Source of the DNA: Adineta ricciae
Lineage: Eukaryota; Rotifera; Eurotatoria; Adinetida; Adinetidae
Length of the DNA stretch: 64,000 nucleotides
Assembly: GCA_905250025.1 (NCBI GenBank)
Contig: CAJNOJ010000406.1
Span: 16,024 to 80,023, forward strand
Direction of reading: 5' to 3'
Shown: piece by piece, positions 13,232 to 23,371 of the stretch
Numbering within the stretch: position 1 is the first letter of the stretch
Layout of the letters: each line of letters starts with the position of its first letter
Notes under the pieces: generated by a model
What the model was told of the DNA's origin: nothing
Database searches by the model: none
Seen by the model: the letters and a program-made list of their open reading frames with translations, nothing else
Position numbers and translations under genes: made by a program

Positions 13232-14211
13232 AAATTATGAATGAAGCAATATTTCTCTTACGACTCTCGGTGTCACTTTTATTAACGAAAAAGACAAAGA
13301 ATTGCAATGCATTGCATACAGTTGTTTTTGGAGAGAGGTTTTTTTTCTTCCTACCAGCCATTATAATAACAGTAACAGTCGACAAAATTTCCAACTTGCA
13401 TCGACGACAATACTCAGTCAAATCAAAAAGAAGGTCTTTTTCTTCTGTTATATGCTGCGAAGACGCTGAAACTTTCATTACCGAAAAACAAGAATCTACA
13501 GAGCGTCTCCTAGCTGAATACAAGCAGCAGCGATGATGTTCTTCAACATCAAAATATTCTGAACACGGCATTAACGAGGCCTTATGGAATAGACGAGATC
13601 CTGTCGATTCACTTTCATCACATTGGGTGAGATTTTTAGCATTTGTCGATATTGAAGTCCTGCAATGGTTGCTTTCTTTCCAAGAGTCCTTATTTATTTC
13701 TAAAATACACGAAAACAGACGCTGAAAACTTCCTTTGAATTAGACGATCGCAATACATCACTCTCTGCTTTTCCAGCAAAAAAATTTACAGCTCTAAATT
13801 CGGTCTTTCGCTCAATGAATATTTTCGTTTTCGAAATCATTGAACAGCAGCACATTCGTTCAGACAGATGAAACTCGACACAAAGGTCATAGCCATCGGT
13901 GTACAATTCAAATCATTCGATCAAATTAGCCAAACTATGTCTTGGAGTCGCAAAACTGATGACACCCTCTATTACTCGAAGATTATAAATAAAAGACGAA
14001 CTGAATATATTCAGATATATTCAAAAAAAAGTGATTGTAAAAATGTAGAAAATATAGGGATTATCTTTCATTCAAAAAAACAAATCAGAATATTTCAATG
14101 TGTTCGCCATCACTCTCGTCTATAAGAAAGAGAATATACAGATGCATAAAAAATGAAGTTAATGGTGCATATATCGAAATCATCAGTCAATAGAGTTGAA
14201 TTCTTCTGAGC
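13232..14211. other. Intergenic, possible relic
   Basis: Between the divergent 5' end of the PARP gene and the next minus-strand gene. A short minus-strand frame at 13700-13906 is also open in copy 2 (35464-35670) but has no recognised domain. I regard it as an unidentified exon or chance conservation. Confidence 0.35.
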
Positions 14212-15117
14212 TCATTCAAAAGAAAGTGACATTGTTTGTGATGCTGCATTGCATGACGCTGAGGCAATACCACCCCAATATCCACTAACCCAAGGACATG
14301 GTCTTATTGTATAGTAACCTGTTGTACAGCTACACGTAGATCCCGATGAAGTGATTTCATAACCACTGCTGCATGGCCATACACGCCAGGCTATTCCATT
14401 ATAAGTCAGGGCCATTGTAGTATTATAGCGTAAGGCAACTGCTAGAGCAGTGACAGTATTTGGATCAGTAACTGTGATGCCAACTGGATCATTTGAACCA
14501 TAGATCCGCATTTTCGAATAACTCGTACACGTCAAACTAGCAGCGAATTGTTGCCATGCTGTGCATTGAGCAGCTTGAGTTGTAAGGGCAGTGAAACTCT
14601 GTGAATATGTTACAGCACATGCTGCAAAGAATTTATGGAATAGAAGGGAATGGATCAGTTGAAATGAACTTACGTGATGCTGACGATCGATTGTCTAAAA
14701 CAAAAAACAGCGATAATGGTACACGTTTTTATAGAACTCAATCAACATAGTGCAGATAAGTGCCAGGGTTTTCCGATTATCTATCTTTCACCCAAACACA
14801 CACCTACCTAGTACTAATACGACGATGGGAATAATGATAGCTGCGAGTACCAACATACCCAATAGAACCAACAATTGAATGCATATGCAGCGTGGTACAC
14901 TCCATCTAAATATTCATTTTATAAAATTGACTTGCATAGATTGATGTGTTACCAACCTCGAACAAAATTTGGATGAAGCCGATGGAATACTTTGGAGACT
15001 ATTCTGAGAAATGATTTGGGAATTATGGAAGGAATGTTGAAAGCTATTTTGTAAGGAAGATGACGGATCAAGTTTTTTGTTTACTTTTTGCGTCGACTTT
15101 TTACTAGCGTTGATCAT
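14212..15117 (-). CDS. Single-pass membrane protein with Cys-rich ectodomain, copy 1
   Basis: Four exons: 15117-14957, 14905-14808, 14694-14674 (a 21-nt micro-exon) and 14621-14212; introns 51, 113 and 52 nt, GT..AG. 690 nt, 229 aa. The start at ATG 15115-15117 is the one shared with copy 2. Residues 1-53 are a Ser/Gln/Asn-rich tail beginning M-I-N-A-S-K-K. A hydrophobic segment (L-L-V-L-L-G-M-L-V-L-A-A-I-I-I-P) spans about residues 61-86. The ectodomain has paired cysteines, several G-S/W-G motifs and ends A-S-C-N-A-A-S-Q-T-M-S. Similar TM plus Cys-rich ectodomain proteins are familiar from bdelloids, but I know no named family or function. Splice frames were fixed by continuity of the protein and by the identical structure of copy 2. 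Confidence 0.8.
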
Positions 15118-15650
15118 CTTGATTTTTGTCTTTCTAACGAAAAAAAAACGAGAATATGTAAAAATCAATCCCTGTATTTCATAATTGTCAGAAAAGTTCG
15201 AATCTGTTGAGAGAAAAGATGAGAACATCGTTCTGTCACAAATTTCTGTTAACGAATGCTTCTAAGTGAAGTATTTTCATTTTTGCTTATTTTAAACTCG
15301 ATGATTTATTGACTTTTGCTAAGCGATGATGATTGTAAATTGTCGCATATTTATCTTTCTCTCGAAAAGAAAAAGAGTGCAGCAATACAAACAATTCGTC
15401 CGCCTTCATCATTCGATTTACACTACTTCGGTGGGCATAAGATTCTGTGCTGATGCGAATGCTGTTAGTATAACAAGGAGATTGTGTTTATGCACTTGAA
15501 AAAGCAAATATTCCGGCATTGTTATTTTTGTTTGTAAGAACATATGCAAATGTATATCTCTTCCTCCACGACGATTATTTATCGACCGAGAGTGTGAGAG
15601 TGATACACTTTATGATATGTTAAAGGCCTTTGTATCTGCCGTGTAAAAAC
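15118..15650. other. Intergenic, nothing recognised
   Basis: Lies between a minus-strand gene and a plus-strand fragment, so it would be a shared upstream region. No motif beyond AT-rich runs was found. Confidence 0.4.
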
Positions 15651-15905
15651 CGGACGAAGCAGGAACTAACAAAAACCTTCTTCTTCGAACGACTACCAAA
15701 ACATCTGCAAACTTTGGAAACTCTGGGTAAATTTTATGGTGACAGTGATGCATACTTTATTGATAATAAACTAACATGGGCAAATCTATTCTTTCGTTTA
15801 TTTGGTGAAACGATCTTTGGAATCGATGATCAATCTTTAGTTGATTTTGTATGGTTGAAACAAAATCGTGTTGAAATCAAACTGAAACACGATATATCTT
15901 TATGA
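15651..15905 (+). pseudogene. Glutathione S-transferase C-terminal fragment, copy 1
   Basis: An open frame of about 80 codons contains the GST C-terminal helical signature: L-P-K-H-L-Q-T-L-E followed by A-Y-F-I-D-N-K-L-T-W-A-N-L-F, corresponding to the F-V-G-D-x-L-T-W-A-D motif of sigma-type GSTs. There is no ATG in front and no N-terminal thioredoxin-fold domain with the glutathione-binding Tyr could be found upstream. Copy 2 has lost seven more codons and closes early. Best read as a relic; an unrecognised multi-exon gene is possible but unlikely. Confidence 0.7.
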
Positions 15906-16076
15906 CATGATTTCGATTGACACACATATTCTCATTCGCGTCTTCGAAATGCAATTCAATTTCATAGGGATTTAATCTGTTTGTGATGATTAGAGTATCG
16001 ATATGACGAAAAAGTGGAATATAAAACTTGGTTCGTTTTCTCGATACAAAATAGTTTTCGAAGACGAAGAGGCGTA

Positions 16077-16754
16077 ATGCAAATGTTCTTTCTAATAGGT
16101 CTCAGTATTTTGTTCGCAGCCAATCATGCTTATGCGTTAGATTGTAAGGTAGTGAAACAAGGTCAACATTTCATATCAACACTTCCATTCTATGGTTTCA
16201 AACAAGATCTTGTTCTTACAACACGCATCCGATTCAATGAATCTATGGCTCGTTATCTCTTTCCACCAACAGAAAGTAAAGGTCGTTCATGTTCATTATC
16301 CTGGAATCAAGTATGGGGTGCTACACGATGTGGTTATTTAACCAGCACTCAAATGGATTTAGATCGATTCGTATGGCGTCGTCCTAGTAGCTGTTTACAA
16401 TATGATTCTAAAGGATATGTTGTTAATGAATATGATGACTGTCCCGAAAAGAATCTCATCGAACTAGCTGCGTCTGCTTATGATAATGGTTTGAAGCCAT
16501 TTGAACATCCAGGTGTTTTACTGAAAGAATTTACAACGAAACTTCAAATCAATACATGGTACAATTTCAAGTTGATTTTCGAGGACACAAAAACAACCTA
16601 TCAACTGCTTGATGAGTCGAATCAACTTCTAGAAAGTCAATTTATTAACCATCATTCATGTGAACAATTTAATTTTGGTATGATACATGGTTTGTATTTT
16701 GGTGGAGAATGTCCAGCACCACAAGATGTTTCAGTTTGTTACGATTCATCATAG
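16077..16754 (+). CDS. Small secreted Cys-containing protein, possibly lectin/LamG-like, copy 1
   Basis: Single exon, 225 aa. The start at ATG 16077 is preferred over the upstream in-frame ATG at 16014 because it begins the signal peptide (M-Q-M-F-F-L-I-G-L-S-I-L-F-A-A) and because copy 2 has only this start. The mature part has about eight cysteines, probably in disulfides. The segment W-Y-N-F-K-L-I-F-E-D followed later by L-Y-F-G-G-E-C resembles the strand pattern of concanavalin/LamG-like jelly-roll domains (W-Y-x-V-x-V...), but the similarity is weak and no family is assigned. Differences from copy 2 are very few, so it is under constraint. Confidence 0.75.
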   Translation: MQMFFLIGLSILFAANHAYALDCKVVKQGQHFISTLPFYGFKQDLVLTTRIRFNESMARYLFPPTESKGRSCSLSWNQVWGATRCGYLTSTQMDLDRFVWRRPSSCLQYDSKGYVVNEYDDCPEKNLIELAASAYDNGLKPFEHPGVLLKEFTTKLQINTWYNFKLIFEDTKTTYQLLDESNQLLESQFINHHSCEQFNFGMIHGLYFGGECPAPQDVSVCYDSS

Positions 16755-17582
16755 TTGACTGAAAACTACACGTCAGAAATAAAATGAATCATCTAGATCG
16801 GCACGTACAGTTTTAAGCCTAAGCATCTAATTCAGAAAGATTCAAACGTTGTCTCATAGCCTTCATGAATAATTGTTGCAGATGAGAATACGATGTGCGA
16901 TGAAAACAGCATGCAGTGAAGGCTTTACTTTTGTTGTGAAATCTGACTATAAAACGTTTAAAATGTACTGACGAACTACATACCACCCTCGGTCATTCTA
17001 CAAACAAGATTTTATCTGCCAATAGTTCCATGAACACTCTTATAATCAACGGAATACTCGGGAATGTATAGAATAATATCAGACTCAAACACGATTGGAT
17101 TTTCCATGTATTACTTTACTTGTTTTAGCACAATAAATTTCTTCTATTCTCTTTTTATCCCTAACAAACACAACTGTCATGAACAATTAACTGTTTCAAA
17201 TGAATTTCTTTATCTATGAGCCTCGAATACTTTTGCTTGACCGTCTTCTTTGCTTGTTTACACAAAACATCTTACTGATCGGCCATATGAATACAAAAGA
17301 CAACCATCTTGTCGATGATGCATTTTTATCATCGTTCATTATCAAATATATCGTCGAAAGTTCCAGGTCAACTACTTGTTTATTCTATCTAACGGAATGG
17401 CTGTCCTTGTATGAATAGGAGAGAAGAGAGATTCTCTCGGATAATAATTAGTTCAAAGTCATGTTTATTTTCTTTTCTCTTCCAGCGTGTCTATATTCAT
17501 CTATTCTCGCTGTAGTGGACGAATAAATCTGCACTCTGATTTGTGTTATTTTGCCGTTCCTCTTTGACCTAGATTATCCGTA
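16755..17582. other. Intergenic, distal upstream region of the patatin gene
   Basis: AT-rich DNA conserved only in patches with copy 2 (38452-39213). A short plus-strand frame at 17200-17418 is not preserved in copy 2, so it is not treated as a gene. Confidence 0.4.
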
Positions 17583-17761
17583 TGAGTCATAACAAGAGAG
17601 AATTGCGTTCTTTTCTATCACGGGAGAAAAAGTCGATAACGCATTTCTCCCATGTTGTCGTTCTAATGAGTCATCATGTGTCCATATATAAATATATAAT
17701 GTGCGTCGTTTCTTTTACGATTTGATCTAAGATCAGAATATTGCATTGAACTTCACGAATC
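17583..17761 (+). promoter_or_regulatory. Candidate promoter of the patatin/oxylipin pair, copy 1
   Basis: Two perfect bZIP/AP-1-like TGAGTCAT octamers (17583-17590 and 17667-17674) flank an inverted repeat, GGGAGAAA at 17622-17629 and TTTCTCCC at 17644-17651. A TATA-like run of ATATATAAATATATAA lies at about 17684-17699, and the last 60 bases before the ATG are nearly identical to copy 2. Sites are seen directly; their function is inferred. Confidence 0.4.
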
Positions 17762-19492
17762 ATGGCTGAGCGTCTTATGGAAACGGCCAGTGAAATTTCC
17801 ACACATTTCCGCTGTGATCATTGTGGTATTACGATCGACGACGTGGCTTGGAGACAATGTAAAATTTGTAAAATATTCGATCTATGCCATACTTGTGGTA
17901 AAATGAAGTACAATCAACTATTAGCGAGTGTTCGTAATGATCATATGCAGAGACACACGGAACTTGGTGAGCTTGAATCGATTACAGACGATTGTATCGA
18001 AAAGATAGCCGTTGAACAAGCTGAAGCCAATAGTCAAACAATTCGAAACAAGATCAGAGAGGAACATTTGAATCGTATACAAAAGGAAAAGAAAATATCC
18101 AATGACTATGATATGTCAATCGTTATGGATGAATTAGAAAAACTGAAGAAAACATCATCATTATCATCGAAAGATATCGAATGGCATGGACTGGATTCAT
18201 TACTTGCAAGATATCATCTAGAAGCACATGAACGAAACATACGTATACTGAGTTTAGATGGTGGAGGTAAGACACTTATCAGTTCGATACACTGAATATT
18301 CGTTGCCTTTCATTTGTTAATAGGTGTGCGTGGCTATATGCCGATTAAGATTGTTTCTGAACTAATTGCACAAAAGTATCTGTCTCTGAATGAACCATTT
18401 GATCCACATAATGCAGAACATAAGGAAGCATTTCAAAAAATACAAGGAAAATTTACTGAGCAATTCGATTATTTCGTTGGTACGAGTACAGGTGGACTTA
18501 TCGCCTTTTGCTTAGCGATGAACTACAGTGTCTTGAAGATGATGGACATCTATGCGGATTATTCATATTATTTCTGGCGCAATTATCTCGGACCAATTAT
18601 TTATTCGAAATATAATCCAGCTCGTATTCATCAAAAGATCGACGATATTATCAACAGTCTCTCGTTCAAAAATGGAACAAAATTATCAGCAGAAAACGCG
18701 ACATTGCTTGATATTCGCAATATCTTAAATCAGGACGATGTTATCACTAATGATCAAGTTCAATTACGCGCTTCTAATCATGGAAATCTATTAGAGTTCG
18801 TCGATGACACAAACAACATCGACAGCGCCAATCGCGTTACCAATGACTACAGTTTTCATCGAATCTATCGTGAAAAAGTCTTACTCATTACTTCATACAA
18901 CACAACAACAAATAGCATTACGATATTCAATACAAGTTACGCTCCACATTGGAATTATCGTATTGCTGATGTGTTGAAAGCGACTATGGCTGCTCCGACG
19001 TATTTTCCACCAATGGAAATCTTTACCGGAAAGAAAGTCGATGGTGTCTTTCGAAAAGATGCGCAGTCAGAATTATTCATCGATGGAGGTGTATTCGCTA
19101 ATGATCCCGAACTATCAGCACTGTGGGCCATTCGAATGCAATGGAAAAAACCGGCGAACTATCATTTGCTTTCGATTGGCACTGGTTGCTATAAGACAGC
19201 ATTATCCTCGTCGACTTGGGGTGGTTATCTCGGATGGATAATGAACAAAGGTTATTTAGTAAACACATTGATGGATGCACCGCGTAGTTTCATCGAAATT
19301 ATTGGAAGTAATCTGGCAAAATTCAGCAACATCAGACGAATGAAATTGAATTACAATATGAAACGATCAATGGCTTTGGACGATGGTGAATTCGTTCGTG
19401 TATTCGATAAAGAATGGGAACAATTAAAAACCGAAGAAGACTATAAAGCTTTTGTTTATTTCTATGATAGCTATATCGTTAAACGAATTTGA
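17762..19492 (+). CDS. ZZ-type zinc finger plus patatin-like phospholipase, copy 1
   Basis: Two exons, 17762-18266 and 18324-19492, with a 57-nt intron (18267-18323). 1674 nt, 557 aa. N-terminal ZZ-like zinc finger: C18-x2-C21, C33-x2-C36, C42-x2-C45, then a pair of histidines in H-M-Q-R-H. A charged helical linker follows. The patatin domain has the oxyanion loop D-G-G-G-V-R-G (from residue 166, formed across the splice junction), the nucleophile elbow G-T-S-T-G with Ser223, and the catalytic D-G-G with Asp422. Patatins are Ser-Asp dyad lipid acyl hydrolases that release fatty acids from glycerolipids. The apparent stop codon after S-S-I-H lies inside the intron and is not a break. The next gene starts 50 nt downstream. 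Confidence 0.93.
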
Positions 19493-19542
19493 TTGAATAT
19501 AACTATAAAACGTTCTTTTTTGTAGATAATTTTTCTTGACAA
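19493..19542 (+). promoter_or_regulatory. Intercistronic splice acceptor (putative trans-splice site), copy 1
   Basis: Only 50 nt separate the patatin stop from the next ATG. The gap holds a strong acceptor, a T-run ending TTTTTTGTAG at 19516-19525, 17 nt before the ATG. I found no cis donor that joins the two frames. Bdelloids are known to use spliced-leader trans-splicing, so this fits a downstream operon gene; that reading is inference. Confidence 0.55.
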
Positions 19543-22500
19543 ATGGGACTTAATTTTTCTACACCGGAGACTCTATTCAAACTGAACCATCTGATCATCA
19601 TAGGATGGGTTGCATTGATTCTTGTACCGTTTCACAAAATATCCAAATACTTGACTCTTCTACCTGCGTTAATATTATCAATCGAATATACTCTTATCTT
19701 ATTTTCTCGAGATACAACAAGTCTTCGATTGAATTTCTCGCATTTATCTGCATGGAAAACGTCGTTCAACGATGCATTCATGATTATTAGTGCAAGAAAT
19801 CATTTTTCCGTAATGGATCTTTGGGTCGCTCGATGGATGGTGTATGATTTTTATACTGGATACACATTTGCTTACAACGGTACAAATAAATCGTGGACAT
19901 TCGGAAGAGTTCTTTTGACAAGCGTTCTTTTAATCACTTATCTAGTCGCACCATTTGGATTCTTACTTTACAATTTGATGAAATATTCATTTTTGAAGAA
20001 ATATCGAACTGAAGATCGAATAGTTATCAAACGTGGTCAAGGTTTCCTTGGAAATTTTCATACACAAAAGCGATTGTTTAGTCCTCATATCGTTCGATTC
20101 GCTGATAAACTACCGGAACCATTACGTACAGTTTATTATTTTGTACTTGGTCTCGTTGGGTTGAGCATTTTATTCACGATTGTCCTACCTTCGTATCTCG
20201 TTCTGATTATCTACTGTCGAATTGTTTATCGAACACATTTAACATCGACTTCGAAATCATTGCCGAGTAAAAAGGTTCCGGAATTTGTTCGTAATGTTAC
20301 TGCAACAATGCGATTATCATTAATCAGTACACCTCTCGACAAACGAAACCGCATTTGGCATTTAAAATTTCTTCTCTTACAGTTTGCCACATTCATCGAA
20401 TATATCGTCAATTCTTCGCAACCGGCTTATTTATTCAAAGCGTTGGAAGATTACTTTCGTCAAGTGTATAATTCTCCGTATTATGTCTTGGGCAATGGAA
20501 TAGCGGTGAATTCGCATCAATTAGTTAAACGCTACCTTCAAGATATTCGGCCACGTAAAGATTACGAATTATTAGCATGGGAAGTTTCACAATCCTTAAT
20601 AACATTTTCTGATTTTACAACGATTTTCTTGTCAACAGACGATCCGGATGTGAAATTAGGTCGAACGATTGTATTTCAATGGTTACATGCATTTCCGCAC
20701 AACTTGCAAAATGGCAATTTCGAAACCAATTCGCAACTGGCGCGAATTCTTCCACGCCAAATGAATGAAAAACCGACTGCAGATGTAGTTTATCAATCCG
20801 TCGGGGAAGTATTATTTTTCCTGGCAACAAGCGGCGAATTAACTAAAGATGAACGAGCAGCATTTATCGAGGGTGTTAAAAACCCAATGATATTCTTTCC
20901 GAATTGGTTCAATTTCTTACTGAATGGTCATTCCTTGGAACGCAAGAATCTACGTAGTTATTATACTCTTCTTCAAGCTTTTGCACGGTATGAAAATGGA
21001 CCTGCTCTACAAGCTGCTTTTGCAGCGGCAGAGAAGAAGAAGTCTCACGAAGAAGTTTTAAAATTTCTCACCGTCGTCTTTTGTATAGCAGGAAGTCCAG
21101 CACCGGCGAAATTAGCAGTGACTGTTATCGATCGATTATGGGCAGACAAAGAAAAAAATGTTCGTTTATTCAAAAAGAATCCACATAATTTCATTAAAGA
21201 ATGCGCTCGATTGGATAAAGTCGTTCCAACGGTAAACGTCTTGGCAACTGATGAAATCGCCGCGGAAATCGGGAACTCTTTTCAAAGTCAAAATATCAAA
21301 ATTCCTGAAAATACACCCATTCACTGTTCTCTCGTCAACGCCAATCGTGATGAAACAGTTTTTCAAAATCCTGATGAGTTCTTACCGGATCGACCTGATT
21401 TGAATAAAATTATCGTTTGGAACGGCGTTGAAGAAGATGTGACCAATCCGGATAAAAGCAAACGACCTATTCGTTACTGTCCCGGACATGATTTAGCTAT
21501 TGATGTTATTCAATTCGTTGCTGAACGATTTTTACCGATCATCGACGATGCAGATGACGAACAAAAACAGAAGAAGGAAGATACGATAGGTAAGTTTTGA
21601 TGAAACTCATCACCAAAGATTTTTTTCTCAATTGTATATAGAATCTGCATCACATGACAAAGAAGAGCAGCAGAAGGACAACAATGAAAAAGATATGGCC
21701 TTGTTTGATCGAAAAACTCGAAAGTTAAACGAAATGGAAAAGAAACGTTGTTGGAAAACATTAGACACATACACAAAATTGGTTTATCTCTTAATGAAAA
21801 CAGCTGTGAGTGAATCCAATCAATCTCCATCACGTGCAATCGATATTAAACCACCCTTGACTTTCCCTGTGGAAAAACTCGGTATATTTCGAATTGATAT
21901 GGCGAAATTTATCCCATCATGGGATGAAGATGAGCCGAATGGCTCGGGTTTATCAAGAAAACTTGCTCGTTGGTTAGTCAACAGTACTCTATGGGATTTT
22001 TACGACTGTTTAGCCGAATTCGACACATTAGAACAAGCATTTGCCTGGCGTGCAAGGGTCTTTCCTGAATTGCCGTTACCAAATGTTGTCTATACAGACA
22101 TGTTTTCCGACGAAGCAATGAGTCGCTTAGCATTTTTCGGCTGTGCTTGTCATTACACGCAACGGATTGGTAATGGATGGCAGCCTGGTTGTGGGATTCC
22201 TGAACAAAAATTGCTGACGAATGCAGTGTATGTTAATGATATGACTGGTTTATCGATCTTTCGTGTTCGAAAACCATTTGAACGGTACGGAGCAGCGGTG
22301 TATTTCGATAAAGATTTTCAATTAATTGCCATTTACTGGTGTCATGCTAATCGTTTGGTAGAAAAAAATGATCAATTTTGGGAACATGCAAAATATGTTT
22401 GGCGTTCATCATTCTTCGCTTATGTCACTATATGTGATCATCTGATTGTCACACACATGATCGAATGTAATGCTTTCGTGAGTGCAACACGAAAATGTTT

Positions 22501-23371
22501 GCCAAGTGATCATCCATTACGAGTATTTCTGAAACCATTTACATATCATACAGTTTCAGTGAATTATCAAGCTGCAGTGTCACTAGTCAATCGACGTGGC
22601 TTAGTACATCGCATATGGGCATTTGATTATGATGAATTTTTGAAAGTGTGTGATTATATATCAACAAATTATAAATTTCGATTGTTAACGGAATTTATCT
22701 CTCCATCGATGTCGCCGAAGAATAATCATGTCAGTCGAGAAGAATGGGACAAGGTTTATCCGATTTATTCAGATACGAAACAATTCTGGAGAATTATTCA
22801 GCAATATGTTGCAAATTTCTTTCATATAACTTATCACCTTCGCGTCGAAATCGATCCTGATGATGACAATGATGAAAAACGTGTTGATAAGGACGTCTGC
22901 GATGATAAATTACCCGTCGATTCCTACATGATGGACTTTATCGATGACTTATGCAAGCAACTTGGAATACCTGGTATTACTTCACTAAAGCGGTTCGTTG
23001 ATGTTCTATCACAACTGATTGCTGATAGTACAGGTATTCATGAACATGTCGGTCAGATTAGTGATTATATGATTGATCCGAGATTTATTGGTGCCAAGTT
23101 ACAAGAAGGAAGAGAAATGCAGAATATCCAAACATATACACAAATACTGATTTTGACTGTTGTTACAGGCTTACGTATGCCGGGAATAATGGAAGATTGG
23201 AGTCATTTAATCGAACATAATCAAGATTACGAAAAGAATCTCAAGAATTATCACGATTTCAAAAGTCAATTACGCAAACTTTCGAAATGTGTGGATGAGC
23301 GTAATAAAACACGAAGATATCCGTTTCAGTCATTTAACCCAAGATTTATTGAATGTTCAACATCGGTTTGA
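19543..23371 (+). CDS. ABA4-like / cytochrome P450-like / lipoxygenase-like triple fusion, copy 1
   Basis: Exons 19543-21589 and 21642-23371 with a 52-nt GT..AG intron; 3777 nt, 1258 aa. Residues ~15-160 are a multi-pass membrane domain with D-L-W-V-A-R-W-M-V-Y-D-F and L-V-A-P-F-G-F-L-L-Y, the pattern of ABA4/DUF4281 proteins. A further hydrophobic stretch lies near 198-230. Residues ~230-680 are P450-like: E553-C-A-R556 is the helix-K ExxR and R-Y-C646-P-G is the heme-thiolate loop. Residues ~720-1258 are lipoxygenase-like: D-H-L-I-V-T-H gives the H-x4-H iron ligands (H949, H954), and P-S-D-H-P-L and Y-P-I-Y..W are typical. The second iron pair is unusual (H-E-H-V-G-Q, H1149/H1151) and the C-terminus is Val rather than Ile. 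Likely chemistry is fatty-acid peroxidation then P450 rearrangement of the hydroperoxide, on membranes. AATAAA follows at about 23488. Confidence 0.88.

Noticed and set aside
17200-17418. Short plus-strand frame upstream of the patatin gene
   Set aside because: Not preserved in copy 2 (around 38900-39120), where indels break it; no domain.
18267-18323. Apparent stop codon breaking patatin copy 1 but not copy 2
   Set aside because: The stop lies in a 57-nt GT..AG intron. Splicing at 18266/18324 restores the D-G-G-G-V-R-G oxyanion loop in both copies, so copy 1 is not a pseudogene.
19493-19542. Cis-splicing that would fuse patatin directly to the triple-fusion protein
   Set aside because: The only nearby donor (GTTAAA/GTCAAA at I-V-K in the last codons) gives a 48-nt intron but the wrong frame for the downstream ATG in both copies.
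21590-21641. P450-like and lipoxygenase-like frames as two separate genes
   Set aside because: The first frame ends two codons after a GTAAGT donor and the second begins at a TATAG acceptor 52 nt later. Joining gives an uninterrupted 1258-aa frame of the same length in both copies.
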